From contig NZ_PTJC01000008.1 in the NCBI RefSeq assembly GCF_002934605.1, positions 163,060-227,059 on the forward strand: DNA of 64,000 nt, in the 5' to 3' direction. Numbering within the stretch: position 1 is the first letter of the stretch; each line of letters opens with the position of its first letter. The notes beneath the pieces were generated by a model, which had not been told where the DNA came from, searched no databases, and was given only the letters and a program-made list of their open reading frames with translations. A program made the position numbers and the translations under genes. Below, one piece after another: positions 28,501 to 37,264 of the stretch. Source of the stretch: Neolewinella xylanilytica (GTDB lineage: Bacteria > Bacteroidota > Bacteroidia > Chitinophagales > Saprospiraceae).

Positions 28501-30436
28501 CCACCTGGGAGTCGACGACGTGTTCCTGCTGCAGGGGCTGAGCGCCGACCTCCGCAGCGATACCATGCTGATCAACGGAGACGATTACGGATACCTGCGG
28601 GTGGATTTGCGGGCGCCAAGTCCTAAGGGAAGGGTAAGCGCCTTCCTGAATCTGAACCGGGACACTTCCCAGCTCATCGCCGAAGCCACCTTTAACCTGG
28701 CCGACCTGGCAGAAAATCCCCGCGTGGACCAGGAGCGGAATTACCTGGATTTGACGGTAAACGTCACCGGCTATCCCCTCGATCTGGCGCGCTACTGGGT
28801 AGGGGGTTCCGTATCGGATATCGTGGGTAAAATAAATGCGCAGCTTAACGTGGTCGGCCCCGCCAGCGAGCCTGACGTCCAGGGCTACATTGACGCCTCC
28901 GCCGGCGCTTTCACGCTGGATTACCTGCAGACCCGGTACCACTTCAATGATTCCCGGGTACGCATCACCAACAACCTGTTCGACCTGGCCGGCACCCGCT
29001 TGCTCGACCGGAACAACAATGTAGCCCGTCTGACGGGTGGCATCACCCACGACCGGCTGAAAAACCTGGGCATTAATGCGCGGCTGCGCACCGATCGCTT
29101 CCTCGCGCTCGATCTCGCCCCTGGCGATAATCCTAACTTTTACGGGCAAGCCATTGGCGGCGGGACGGTAGATTTCACGGGCAATTTCCGGCAGACCGAC
29201 ATCTACGTACGGGCAACTGTCGGGCGTGATTCAAGGCTCGCCATACCCGTCACCCAGGGGGCCGGAGCCGGGCCGATCGACAACGTGCGGTTTGTGGACC
29301 GAACCGTTTACAAAGAGAAAGAACAGGTTACCGCCGCCACCGACCCTACCGGGGTAAGCCTGGAAATGGAAATCGAGGTGACGGACGAGGCCGTCGGGGA
29401 AATTATTTTCGACGAAGAGGTTGGTGACATCCTCCGGGGGCGGGGCAACGGCAACCTGAGCTTACGCATCCCACGGGACGGCGATTTACAGATGTACGGG
29501 ACCATCACCCTGACGGAAGGAGATTACCTCTTCACCCTCTACAAGGTCGTTAACAAGGAATTCTCCGTACGCCCGGGGGGAACGGTAAACTGGTCCGGTG
29601 ATCCCTTTGCCGCCCGCATTGATATTGCCGCCGATTACCAAAATCTGAAAACGCCGATCATTAACTTTATCCGGGAGTACCTTCCGCTGGATGGCGCCGG
29701 CGACGGGATCAACGACCTGACGCGTGCAGCCGGCCAGGCTACGGATATTGACCTGACGCTCAAGCTGGACGGGATTCTTACCCAACCGGATATCAATTTC
29801 GATATTGGCTTCCCGAACCTGGACGGAACGCTGGAAACCTACGCCAATAATAAGCGCCGACAGCTGCTGCTCGACCAGAGTGAGCTCAATCGCCAGGTAT
29901 TCGGCCTGATCGCAGTCGGCCAGTTCCTACCCGGTGACCTCAGCTTTAACGTTGCCGACGTCGCCGTCAATACGGTCAGCGAGTGGTTATCCAGCTACCT
30001 CAGTCTGCTGTTGAACGACCTGCTGGAAGATGCCTTCGGGGAAGATGCCTTTATCTCCGGTTTTGACTTCGATATCGCCTACAACAACTACACGAATACT
30101 ACCCCGGATGCCATCAGTCGTCGCGGCCAGACGGTAGAGTTTTCCTTTCGGCGTGACTTCAACAATCGCCTCAGCCTGAGTGGCGACGTCAATGTTTTAA
30201 ACGACCAGACCGTCACGGGTGGCAACACCGGGACCTTCATCGGCAACGATGTCGTGCTGGAGTACGTCCTCAATGACAGCAGATCCCTAAAACTTCGCGT
30301 CTACCAGCGGCGCCAGCCCGACATCGCCAGCGGCCGCCGGATCCAGGTGGGAACGGGCCTCAGCTGGCGCCGGGAATTCGATTCGCTGTCCGAGTTTTTC
30401 GCCGGATTTCGGAAGGACGCGGCGGGTAAACGCTGA
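25571..30436 (+). CDS. tamB: Translocation and assembly module protein TamB
   Basis: At 1621 residues this is the AsmA-like/DUF490 protein that spans the periplasm as a long beta-groove and is thought to carry phospholipids or help barrel assembly. A basic N-terminus and one membrane helix (about 24-50, KLFVWLVVTVVFLLGLLQLPDF) anchor it in the inner membrane; the rest is repeated short beta strands (for example LNLELDALRTS, VDVHLGVDDVF), ending with the DUF490 domain (about 1150-1600) that includes GTITLTEGDYLFTLYKVVNKEFSV and LDGILTQPDINFDI. The usual BamA-family partner TamA is not adjacent. Its stop abuts the convergent gene at a TGATCA palindrome. Confidence 0.93.
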   Translation: MEEPTDASTPRPPRKRKRRWWHRMRKLFVWLVVTVVFLLGLLQLPDFQNWLVDRITAGLSRTLETEVTIDYARLSWFDELTIQGVFVEDKYGDTLLYGDEIQADFNLLSLLDNSVEIEELTIANTRFKIRRDLGDAETNLETALQRLFPASDNPKKPINLALDRLDLENIAFIQDDSVRGQRFDVALESAVIYIDELDFPNKRIRLETAEIRRPVVRQTSIPPTPLSSVPGLDQAIRSIDSTLTDSNRVSLQVAIDALEIIDGVFDLNNYRKPPIETADIESVDFARLGVSDINLELTDVVYASGEMSAAVEHLSLEERSGFVLDRLSVRELRIAPTELVFNDLALITPNSSLADSLSFTFPGGWESWSEFNDRVRMNIELQPSMVSIRDILYFARNLRFNPFFRDNRDRNIRLGGSFTGRVNNLRAQDVVLALDENNYLEGSFSSRNLAQPGSEALNLELDALRTSVTSLRRLIPRMNLPANFSKLGRLNFNGRFDGFFTDFAAKGDLRTDIGRAILDMRLDIENGAERAEYSGSLSLDRFDLGTWINNEDLGIVNFTATIEDGQGLTSGTANANLNATIETLEFKEYRYENARINGRLQQEFFDGSFAIADENIDLNFLGELNFRDSIPVFDFSAEINRMDLQALNLSERLIILSGDVDLNIVNTVFSDMEGRIDLDSFRVIRDTAVINIGQLLAYSNFNEAGQKVVKLESDVAKGEIVGRFDINEVSSSLTKYLVEYYPGWADRLQIKMPRAFPTDNRFSFDVTILDSKGLNRLINPKLGPLVDVHLTGSYDGFQDALRAELIAPRFTYDNLSFVDLIVRTKGEGSEGELDLLIDSTLVNGKPILDQLTLLSLIDRDTINFGINYGGAGGIFLDKLNLNGQITLPDTANYAIRFDDSDLVLFQEPWTIRRDNRIVIGPQYIDTRNFSLRSGERSIRLTKRGNRGLDLNLDNMALSLVDSVWNYQALDFGGLVDVHLGVDDVFLLQGLSADLRSDTMLINGDDYGYLRVDLRAPSPKGRVSAFLNLNRDTSQLIAEATFNLADLAENPRVDQERNYLDLTVNVTGYPLDLARYWVGGSVSDIVGKINAQLNVVGPASEPDVQGYIDASAGAFTLDYLQTRYHFNDSRVRITNNLFDLAGTRLLDRNNNVARLTGGITHDRLKNLGINARLRTDRFLALDLAPGDNPNFYGQAIGGGTVDFTGNFRQTDIYVRATVGRDSRLAIPVTQGAGAGPIDNVRFVDRTVYKEKEQVTAATDPTGVSLEMEIEVTDEAVGEIIFDEEVGDILRGRGNGNLSLRIPRDGDLQMYGTITLTEGDYLFTLYKVVNKEFSVRPGGTVNWSGDPFAARIDIAADYQNLKTPIINFIREYLPLDGAGDGINDLTRAAGQATDIDLTLKLDGILTQPDINFDIGFPNLDGTLETYANNKRRQLLLDQSELNRQVFGLIAVGQFLPGDLSFNVADVAVNTVSEWLSSYLSLLLNDLLEDAFGEDAFISGFDFDIAYNNYTNTTPDAISRRGQTVEFSFRRDFNNRLSLSGDVNVLNDQTVTGGNTGTFIGNDVVLEYVLNDSRSLKLRVYQRRQPDIASGRRIQVGTGLSWRREFDSLSEFFAGFRKDAAGKR

Positions 30437-32407
30437 TCAATCGTTTCCTCCGTTTCCCAGGTAACGATAGTACCGCAGAACCAACTGCCAGTCGTCCGTG
30501 ACCCGATAATCCCGCGCGTACAGAACGTTCAGGTGGTGAATGGCGGGTGCGTCGTCCACCCCGATGGCAATACCGGGATAAATCACCCCGGGTCGAATGG
30601 CGGGCAGAAGCCTTGCGTCCGGATCTTCGGGATGGTAACCAACCCAACTACGCCGCCCGATCAGTACTCGCAGGAGATTGAACAGGTAATTCCGCTTGTC
30701 GATAACCGGCCAAACGGTAATCGGTAGCGTAAGGAGGAGAGCCAAGGCCAACGTCCGGTCGAATAACCACTTACCCCGGCGGTAAACCGGATCGTCGATC
30801 CGCAAATGCACGTCGATGGTATATAGCGTCCCCCGTTGGTCGGGGCGGTGGCTCCCGATGATGCTGCGGCTCTTTTCCGGTAAGATTCGGTACTGGAGAT
30901 CCGGGCCCAGCTCACTCATCCAGCGCTGGATATCGCCGATGTCAAGATCCGCAGAGCAAAAGATGATCTCTTCCACCCGGTAGAGGTGCGCCAGCGCTAC
31001 GAGACGATCCGCGCTACCAATGTCGTCGGTATGGGATTCGGTGACGGCCTCGTTTCGGCCGCCGGGCCGCACTCGCCCGATAAAGTGCCCTTTCGCCCCA
31101 ACCCGCTGGAGCAGACTTAGGGTGCGCTCCGTTTCCGCCACGCCGCCTACGATAACCAGGCGGGTATCGCCTCCGGATCCGATCGGTTGACGGCTAATAA
31201 TTCGGGCGCCGGCGCGCAGGAGCAAGGTCCAACCAACGGCCCAACTGGCACCCAGGACCAGGAGTGCCCGGCTAGGACGTAAATCCTCGGGCAACAGTCC
31301 ATAAACCGACAGCAGCATTAACGTACCGATGGCCAGACTACGCAGCAAGCGGCCGTAATCGTAAGGACGGTCGTAGCCCCCACCGAGAAAAATGCTGGCG
31401 GTCCACAGCAGCGTATAAGCCGGAAAATGGATACGGTTAACGTAATCGGGAAAGTAGCCCGGATCGTTAAAGTGGTAGGCCGCCCACGTCCGTTTCAGTA
31501 TAATCAGGCCCACGTAAATTCCTGCGGCGTCCAGGACGGGAAATCGCAGCCTGCTCCAGAGATGGTAGCCGACCGTCGCGATTGCCCTGACGTAAATAGC
31601 CAGCTGCATCATCCAGACCAACAGACTCGCCCGGGACCCGGAATAGTGCTTCCGGGCAAAGATCACCATGGCCTGGTAAAATACCCGAACGTAGTTCAAA
31701 CTGCCCCGCTTGGTGCTTTCTCCCTTGTAGTGCAGGATACGGGTACCGGGGAAGTAGTAATTGTGGTAGCCACCCTTCGTGATGCGGTACGAAAGGTCGA
31801 TGTCTTCTCCGTACATGAAGAAGGCCTCGTCCAGTAGCCCGACGGTTTCCAGCGCGCTGGCCCGCAGCCACATAAAAGCCCCCGCCAACACGTCGACCCG
31901 GTGCACCGCGTCTTCGTCGAGGTATCCGAGGTGGTAGGTATTGAAGCGAGCCGATGTAGGAAATAGCCTCGACAAACCGAAAGCCTTGGTGAACGCCACC
32001 CAGGGCGTGGGCAGTCCGCGCTTGCTTTCCGGCAGGAAACGGCCGCTGCCGTCGATCATCTTCACGCCTAATCCTCCCAAGTCGGGACGGGACTCTGCGA
32101 AAGCATAACATTGGTGGAAGGTATCTTCCTGAACGACGGTATCGGGGTTGAGGAGAAGGTGGTATTTTCCTGCGCTCCGGCGCAAAGCCTGGTTATTAGC
32201 CACGGAAAAGCCCGGGTTGTCTTGGTTTGCAATTACCTGAACCCAGGGAAACCGTTGCCTGACCATTTCCACCGAACCGTCCGCGGAGTTGTTGTCCACC
32301 ACCCACACTTCGGCATCCATTCCCTCGACCGCCCGCGCTACGCTAAGCAGGCACTGCTCGAGGAAGTGTCGGACGTTATAGCTGACAATGACTACGGAAA
32401 GCTGCAC
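30437..32407 (-). CDS. Fused GT2 glycosyltransferase and degenerate phosphoglycosyltransferase-like membrane protein
   Basis: The start is a GTG preceded 4 bases upstream by TACCTTTA (one mismatch from the -7 consensus), so it is probably leaderless. Of 656 residues, 1-255 are a GT2 domain of the rhamnosyltransferase type (VVIVSYN, VVDNNSADGS, LLLNPDT near 86, GEDIDLSYR near 202). Five or so membrane helices follow (about 255-405). Residues 415-540 resemble the nucleotide-binding CoA_binding_3 part of sugar-phosphate transferases (LVIVGGVAETERTLSLLQ, RVEEIIFCSADLDIGDIQRWM). The tail (about 550-656) recalls the WcaJ/PglC catalytic region (WLFDRTLALALLLTLPIT, WVGYHPED, RPGVIYPG, HLNVLYARDYRV) but lacks the KFRSM-type active site. 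Confidence 0.75.
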   Translation of the reverse strand: MQLSVVIVSYNVRHFLEQCLLSVARAVEGMDAEVWVVDNNSADGSVEMVRQRFPWVQVIANQDNPGFSVANNQALRRSAGKYHLLLNPDTVVQEDTFHQCYAFAESRPDLGGLGVKMIDGSGRFLPESKRGLPTPWVAFTKAFGLSRLFPTSARFNTYHLGYLDEDAVHRVDVLAGAFMWLRASALETVGLLDEAFFMYGEDIDLSYRITKGGYHNYYFPGTRILHYKGESTKRGSLNYVRVFYQAMVIFARKHYSGSRASLLVWMMQLAIYVRAIATVGYHLWSRLRFPVLDAAGIYVGLIILKRTWAAYHFNDPGYFPDYVNRIHFPAYTLLWTASIFLGGGYDRPYDYGRLLRSLAIGTLMLLSVYGLLPEDLRPSRALLVLGASWAVGWTLLLRAGARIISRQPIGSGGDTRLVIVGGVAETERTLSLLQRVGAKGHFIGRVRPGGRNEAVTESHTDDIGSADRLVALAHLYRVEEIIFCSADLDIGDIQRWMSELGPDLQYRILPEKSRSIIGSHRPDQRGTLYTIDVHLRIDDPVYRRGKWLFDRTLALALLLTLPITVWPVIDKRNYLFNLLRVLIGRRSWVGYHPEDPDARLLPAIRPGVIYPGIAIGVDDAPAIHHLNVLYARDYRVTDDWQLVLRYYRYLGNGGND

Positions 32408-32458
32408 GTCGTAAAGGTAGAACGCAAACTTCTGCCGACTCGCAGGTTATACTACTCT

Positions 32459-33346
32459 ATGCCCGACACGACGCCCCCCATCGGAACCGCCAGCGGTATT
32501 CAGCTTCTTCTTCACACTGTCCTATGCGTGATCGGGATGGTGTTATTGACCAGTTTCGGCGTCACGATGCTGGCAAAGCATTTCGGAATAGCCCTCGTTA
32601 GCGCCGGCGAGCCCCTCGCGACGGTGGGTGAGCGCATGCAGCTCCGGCTGTTGCTCCTCATCAACAACCTGGGCACCTGGGGAATACCCGCCCTGCTGGC
32701 GCTGCTGCTTACGTACGGACGTAGGTGGTCGGACGCGGCAGGATTCGTTCGCCCCCGGCATCCGGGCATGATCGGCAATGCCATACTGGTTTTTCTCTTC
32801 GGAATTCCCCTCGTTGCCCTGGCAGCCTACTTCAACCTACAGCTCGACCTCCCGGATTGGATGGTCCGGTCGGAAGCGGAAGGCAACGCCCTGCTCGCCA
32901 GCGTACTGCGAATCGAAAGCATATCCGAGCTTGCCGTTGCCCTCCTGACCGTTGCGGTGGTTCCGGCCTTTGCCGAAGAGCTTATGTTTCGGGGATTGCT
33001 GCAGGGACGGTTGCTGCGTAGCATGATGAGTGGAACGGCCGCTATTTGGGTGGCCGCCATCATTTTTTCCGCCATCCATCTGGAATTCGCTGGATTTTTT
33101 CCCCGACTGTTGCTCGGGGTACTGCTGGGATACAGTTATCGCTGGACCGGCTCATTATGGGTACCGGTAATTCTACACCTCTTGTTCAACGGCCTACAGG
33201 TAATTACTACCTACCAAGCCGGCACCTTCGTGCCCGATACCGAGATGGATACGCCGTTCGCCACCCTAGCACTAGCGGGGATACTGAGCCTGGTGGTAGT
33301 GCTTTACCTCGGGATGCGTAGCGAGCGAAAGGTGTCGGCGGGCTAA
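32459..33346 (+). CDS. CPBP-family intramembrane metalloprotease (CAAX-type)
   Basis: A 295-residue polytopic membrane protein. The CPBP core is present: EELMFRGLLQGRLL (EExxxR) near residue 177, FSAIHLEF (FxxxH) near 212 and the final HLLFNG (HxxxN) near 246. Eukaryotic Rce1 cleaves prenylated CAAX tails; bacterial relatives process or protect against peptides, substrate unknown here. About eight hydrophobic helices are visible. The ATG at 32459 is chosen; the open frame continues upstream over the divergent gene without homology. It ends 3 bases before the convergent GlmU-like gene. Confidence 0.88.
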   Translation: MPDTTPPIGTASGIQLLLHTVLCVIGMVLLTSFGVTMLAKHFGIALVSAGEPLATVGERMQLRLLLLINNLGTWGIPALLALLLTYGRRWSDAAGFVRPRHPGMIGNAILVFLFGIPLVALAAYFNLQLDLPDWMVRSEAEGNALLASVLRIESISELAVALLTVAVVPAFAEELMFRGLLQGRLLRSMMSGTAAIWVAAIIFSAIHLEFAGFFPRLLLGVLLGYSYRWTGSLWVPVILHLLFNGLQVITTYQAGTFVPDTEMDTPFATLALAGILSLVVVLYLGMRSERKVSAG

Positions 33347-33349
33347 AGC

Positions 33350-34543
33350 CTATTCTCGGTAGGACGCGCTGCTCTCGAAGATGGCGAGGAATAGTTCCCG
33401 GTGCAATGGCGTAAAAGGATGCTTCCTGCGTTCCATCATCCTTTCGGCGGTTGCCATGGCTTTCTCCACGCGATAGGGCTGTAGCCCCTCTCCCCCGCCC
33501 CAGCTGAAAGACGGGATGAAGGACGGTGGAAACCCCGCTCCGAATACGTTCGCGCTGAAGCCGACCACGGTGCCCGTATTCAACATCGTATTGATGCCGG
33601 TTTTACTGTGATCGCCCATGATAAGTCCGTGAAACTGCAGTCCGCTTCCCACCATCCGGTTTTCCGCGTACGACCACACTTTCACCTCTCCGTAATCATT
33701 TTTCAAGTTACTGGCGTTCGTATCCGCGCCCAGGTTACACCATTCGCCCACTACGGCATTCCCGAGGTAACCGTCGTGTCCCTTATTGCTGTTGCCCTGA
33801 AAAACGACGTTGCTGATCTCGCCCCCGACCTTGCAGTCCGGTCCTACGGTCGTTCCCCCGTAGATCCTGGCGCCCATTTTCACCACCGCTTCCTGCCCAA
33901 TCGAGATCGGCCCCCGTAGTAGGCAGCCTTCTAGCACCGTGGCATCCTTCCCGATGTAGATGGGACCGGATTCCACGTTCAGAATACAGGCTTCCAGGGT
34001 GACGTTCGCTTCCAAGAACAAATTCTCGGGCGGGCCGATGAGGGTATTGGAAGCCGATAACGCCTCGGAAGTCCGGCCACCGGTAATCAATTCGAAATCG
34101 GATACGATAGCCTCCCCGTTTTGGAGAAACAGGTCCGCAGGACGGGAAACGAACCGGTAGGGCAGATGGGGGGCGTCCTGGACGTTCACGCCATCCAGTG
34201 TACGATCCGTGGCGTATGCCCGCGCTCGCTCCTCGTTCAGCCGGGCGACCAGAAGTGCCCCCCCCCGAAGCCACGCGGTGTTTTCCGGGATACCTTCTAT
34301 CCAGGATACGTTGGAAACATCGGGTACCAGGCTTCCTTCGATCAGCAAGTTGTCTTCACCGAAGTTTGGCGGGAACAGCCGGCGGAGGTAAGGGGCAGAC
34401 AGATAGCTAGCCGGCATATCCAACCTGCGCGCCCACTTTTCCCCGAGGGTGAGAATCCCTAACCGCAAATCGGCGACGGGTCGCGCGTAAGTCAGCGGTA
34501 ATAAGTCGACGCGGTTGGCTGAATCAAATAATAAAAGGGGCAT
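33350..34543 (-). CDS. GlmU-like putative sugar nucleotidyltransferase with left-handed beta-helix
   Basis: The start at 34543 gives 397 residues, MPLLLFDSANRVDLLPLTYARPVADLR, the conserved beginning of the GlmU-type protein of Bacteroidota. The first part (about 1-170) is a reduced nucleotidyltransferase-like domain; the second (about 180-360) is a hexapeptide-repeat helix (GPIYIGKDATVLEGCLLRGPISIG, VGEWCNLGADTNASN). It may make an activated sugar, and probably couples to GlmM output, but the canonical GXGTRM pyrophosphorylase loop is not seen. It starts 4 bases after purD, so the two form an operon. Confidence 0.85.
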   Translation of the reverse strand: MPLLLFDSANRVDLLPLTYARPVADLRLGILTLGEKWARRLDMPASYLSAPYLRRLFPPNFGEDNLLIEGSLVPDVSNVSWIEGIPENTAWLRGGALLVARLNEERARAYATDRTLDGVNVQDAPHLPYRFVSRPADLFLQNGEAIVSDFELITGGRTSEALSASNTLIGPPENLFLEANVTLEACILNVESGPIYIGKDATVLEGCLLRGPISIGQEAVVKMGARIYGGTTVGPDCKVGGEISNVVFQGNSNKGHDGYLGNAVVGEWCNLGADTNASNLKNDYGEVKVWSYAENRMVGSGLQFHGLIMGDHSKTGINTMLNTGTVVGFSANVFGAGFPPSFIPSFSWGGGEGLQPYRVEKAMATAERMMERRKHPFTPLHRELFLAIFESSASYRE

Positions 34544-34547
34544 AGGC

Positions 34548-35819
34548 TCACAGGTCGAAACCGATATCAGACCGGTAGTTAGCGCCTTCGAAGGCAATCT
34601 TTTCCGCATTCGCGTAACACTTCCGGAGGGCTTCCTGGAAGGTTTCACCGTAGCTGGTCAGCGACAACACCCGACCGCCGTCGGTGACGATTTGCCCGTC
34701 TTCCCTGCGTTTGGTGCCGGCGTGAAAAACCTGACTGTCCCGCACCGTATCGATTCCGGATATGGCCTTTCCCTTTTCATACTTTCCCGGATAGCCTCCG
34801 CTAACGAGCACCACCGTTGCCGTTTGCCGGTCGTCCATATCGACGACTGCCGCGCCGAGTTCCCCCTCGGCGGTTTCGAGCATCAGTTGCATGAAGTCGT
34901 TGTTTAGCCGGGTGAGCACGGACTGGGTTTCGGGATCCCCGAGGCGGCAGTTATACTCGATGAGGTGGGGTTCGCCCTCCACGACGATCAATCCGAAAAA
35001 GATAAAGCCCCGGTAGTCGAGCTTGCGGGCGGCAATTCCCTTCAGGGTAGGTTGAATGATCCGCTGTTCCACCTTTCGCATCAGGTCGGCATCTACAAAG
35101 GGCGGATGGCTGATGCTTCCCATCCCGCCGGTATTCGGGCCGGTGTCCCCTTCCCCGATGCGCTTATAGTCTTTGGCGGTAGGCAGGATACGGTAGCTCT
35201 TGCCGTCGGTGAGTACGAACACGGAGAACTCGATGCCGTCGAGAAACGCCTCGACGACGACCTTCGATCCGGCTTCCCCGAATTTTCCTTCCAGAATAGC
35301 CCGCACCTCCCCTTTCGCCTCTTCGATATCGTCCAGGATTAACACACCCTTACCCGCGGCCAGTCCGTCGGCTTTGAGCACTACCGGCGTCGCGCAGTTG
35401 CCAACGTAGTCAATGGCCTCCGAGACTTCGTCTACGGTAAACCGGCGGTAAGCTGCGGTAGGAATGCCATATTCCTCCATAAATGCCTTGGCGTACGTCT
35501 TGCTCCCTTCCAGGCGTGCGGCTTCCCGGCTAGGGCCGATGAAGTAAACGGTTTTGAGCCGGTCGTCGCTGCTGAAATAATCTTTGATACCCCGTACCAA
35601 CGGTTCCTCCGGCCCGCAAACGACTAGCTTGATATTCTTATCCACGACCAGGTCCTTGACCGCGGAAAAATCGTTCGGATCGACGGCCACGTTCGTCCCG
35701 TGGTCGCTGGTGCCGGCGTTGCCCGGGGCGATGTACAGGTTAGCGCAGAGGGGACTGGCTGAAAGTTTCCAGGCCAGGGCGTGTTCCCGCGCTCCGGCGC
35801 CCAAGAGTAATACGTTCAT
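34548..35819 (-). CDS. purD: Phosphoribosylamine-glycine ligase (GAR synthetase)
   Basis: It joins phosphoribosylamine and glycine using ATP, the second step of purine synthesis. The 423 residues from the ATG at 35819 start with the family sequence MNVLLLGAGAREHALAWKL; an upstream in-frame ATG (35846) would add nine residues over the end of the preceding gene. The ATP-grasp features are visible: VLKADGLAAGKGVLILDD near 140, GGMGSISHPP near 235 and the YNCRLGDPETQ metal site near 290. It follows the lipoprotein gene by 19 bases and is followed by the GlmU-like gene after 4 bases. Confidence 0.95.
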   Translation of the reverse strand: MNVLLLGAGAREHALAWKLSASPLCANLYIAPGNAGTSDHGTNVAVDPNDFSAVKDLVVDKNIKLVVCGPEEPLVRGIKDYFSSDDRLKTVYFIGPSREAARLEGSKTYAKAFMEEYGIPTAAYRRFTVDEVSEAIDYVGNCATPVVLKADGLAAGKGVLILDDIEEAKGEVRAILEGKFGEAGSKVVVEAFLDGIEFSVFVLTDGKSYRILPTAKDYKRIGEGDTGPNTGGMGSISHPPFVDADLMRKVEQRIIQPTLKGIAARKLDYRGFIFFGLIVVEGEPHLIEYNCRLGDPETQSVLTRLNNDFMQLMLETAEGELGAAVVDMDDRQTATVVLVSGGYPGKYEKGKAISGIDTVRDSQVFHAGTKRREDGQIVTDGGRVLSLTSYGETFQEALRKCYANAEKIAFEGANYRSDIGFDL

Positions 35820-35838
35820 ATAAATTGGTTTTTCGGGT

Positions 35839-36477
35839 CTACTCAACCACTACTGCTTTCGATTCGGTAAAGTATTCGGTCTGAATGCTGGTTTTAATGT
35901 TCCCGATCTGATCCTTGAAGACCCGTTGCTTGACGAGGTACACTTCGTAACTGCCGGGCGCGATGTCGTCAATGGCCTGAAAAGGCAATGAGACGGTTCC
36001 GCTGCTGGTGGGGCCGGTTACCAGGATACGTTTCGGGGTACTCCGGTCACCGGGCTCGAAAAAGATGACCAGGCTTTCGCGCTCCGTCAGCCCGCGATCC
36101 GCCACGTCGAAACGCACCGATGCACTGCGATTAAGGGTGTCGGGCAGTGAATCGATGAAGATCCCATGGGTGACGAAACTGAAGACAGCAGGTTCGCCCT
36201 GATCATCCACCGTGAAGCGTACCACCTCCGGGAGCTTTCGCTTGGCCGTGTACCGGAACCTACGTCCGGGAAGGCCGTCGAGTGCTTCCATCGTATTGCC
36301 CATCATGCCGGGAACCTGGCGGGTCGAATCGGGCAGGAGCAAGTCCGCCGTGACGGTACCCCCGGCGGCCTCGTAGCGCAAGTGGCCGCTGACGGTTTTA
36401 ACCTCGTGTACTACGGTTGGCGCCTCGGAGCCACAGCTCAGCAACAAGAGTACCAGGAAAAGGAATGGATAGACCAA
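35839..36477 (-). CDS. Uncharacterised lipoprotein
   Basis: A 212-residue protein starting at a TTG, eleven or so bases after a perfect -7 box. A signal peptide with a lipobox (LVLLLLSCGSE, Cys15) marks it as a lipoprotein. The rest is mixed beta-rich sequence (GRRFRYTAKRKLPEVVRF, SASVRFDVADRGLTERESLVIFFEPGDR, GSYEVYLVKQRVFKDQIGNI) with no family I recognise. It precedes purD by 19 bases, so purD may be read from the same promoter. Function unknown. Confidence 0.75.
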   Translation of the reverse strand: MVYPFLFLVLLLLSCGSEAPTVVHEVKTVSGHLRYEAAGGTVTADLLLPDSTRQVPGMMGNTMEALDGLPGRRFRYTAKRKLPEVVRFTVDDQGEPAVFSFVTHGIFIDSLPDTLNRSASVRFDVADRGLTERESLVIFFEPGDRSTPKRILVTGPTSSGTVSLPFQAIDDIAPGSYEVYLVKQRVFKDQIGNIKTSIQTEYFTESKAVVVE

Positions 36478-36494
36478 CTAACTGCCCTTTTTTG

Positions 36495-36502
36495 CAAATG
36501 TA
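36495..36502 (-). promoter_or_regulatory. Bacteroidota -7 promoter box (TACATTTG) upstream of the lipoprotein-purD run
   Basis: Perfect TAnnTTTG, 17 bases before the TTG start at 36477; supports the TTG start and a very short leader. Confidence 0.55.
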
Positions 36503-36522
36503 AGCCGTCGGCGGCGGCCAGC

Positions 36523-37206
36523 TCACTGCACGCCCCAATCAATCGGCGCTTTTCCGTGCTGCCGCAGGTATTCATTAGCCTTTTGGAAATGATCGTTGCC
36601 GAAAAAACCTTTGTCAGCCGAAAACGGACTGGGGTGCGCACTCTCCAGCACGAGGTGGCGAGTGGAATCTACCAATTCGGCTTTTTTACGGGCGAACGCC
36701 CCCCAAAGCATGAAAACGGTGTGCTCGGTTTTATCGCTCACTGCCTTGATGCTGGCGTCAGTAAAGTATTGCCACCCGGAACGCTTATGACTGCCCGGCT
36801 TGTTCCGCTCCACGGTGAGCATTGCGTTCAGGAGAAACACCCCCTGTTCGGCCCACTTCGTCAGGTCGCCATGGTTCGGTATCGGTAGTCCGAGGCTGTC
36901 GTGAATCTCCTTGTAAATATTGCGTAGACTCGGGGGCACCGTAACGTCCTGCGGAACGCTGAAGCTCAGCCCCATGGCCTGCCCCGGATTGTGGTAGGGG
37001 TCTTGCCCCAGGATAACCACCTTGACTTGGTCGATCGGGGTGGTATTGTAGGCATTGAAGATGAGCGAACCCGGGGGGTAAATGGTCTTATCGGCCTTCT
37101 CTTCCTTGAGAAAGCGGATGAGGGTGCCGAAATAGGGCTTCGAAAATTCGGGTTCCAGTGCCTCCTTCCAGGAAGGCTCGATCTGTACGTTGGTGGCTGT
37201 GGCCAT
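36523..37206 (-). CDS. ung: Uracil-DNA glycosylase, family 1
   Basis: It removes uracil from DNA. The 227 residues have both family-1 motifs: GQDPYHNPGQAMGLSFSV with catalytic Asp69, and HPSPFSADKGFFG with His191 (the usual HPSPLS has Leu in place of Phe). LLNAMLTVERNKPGSH is the intervening conserved block. Its length is normal. It stands alone between the lipoprotein and the MocA-type gene on the minus strand. Confidence 0.96.
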   Translation of the reverse strand: MATATNVQIEPSWKEALEPEFSKPYFGTLIRFLKEEKADKTIYPPGSLIFNAYNTTPIDQVKVVILGQDPYHNPGQAMGLSFSVPQDVTVPPSLRNIYKEIHDSLGLPIPNHGDLTKWAEQGVFLLNAMLTVERNKPGSHKRSGWQYFTDASIKAVSDKTEHTVFMLWGAFARKKAELVDSTRHLVLESAHPSPFSADKGFFGNDHFQKANEYLRQHGKAPIDWGVQ

Positions 37207-37264
37207 GGCGGGGTTAGTGATGATTCACCACTGTAATTCCCCCGCCCCGGCAATTGTTCCCGTT

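Noticed and set aside
32111..32458. Upstream extension of the CPBP protease frame
   Set aside because: It overlaps the GT2 fusion gene on the other strand and has no homology; the ATG at 32459 fits the membrane protein start.
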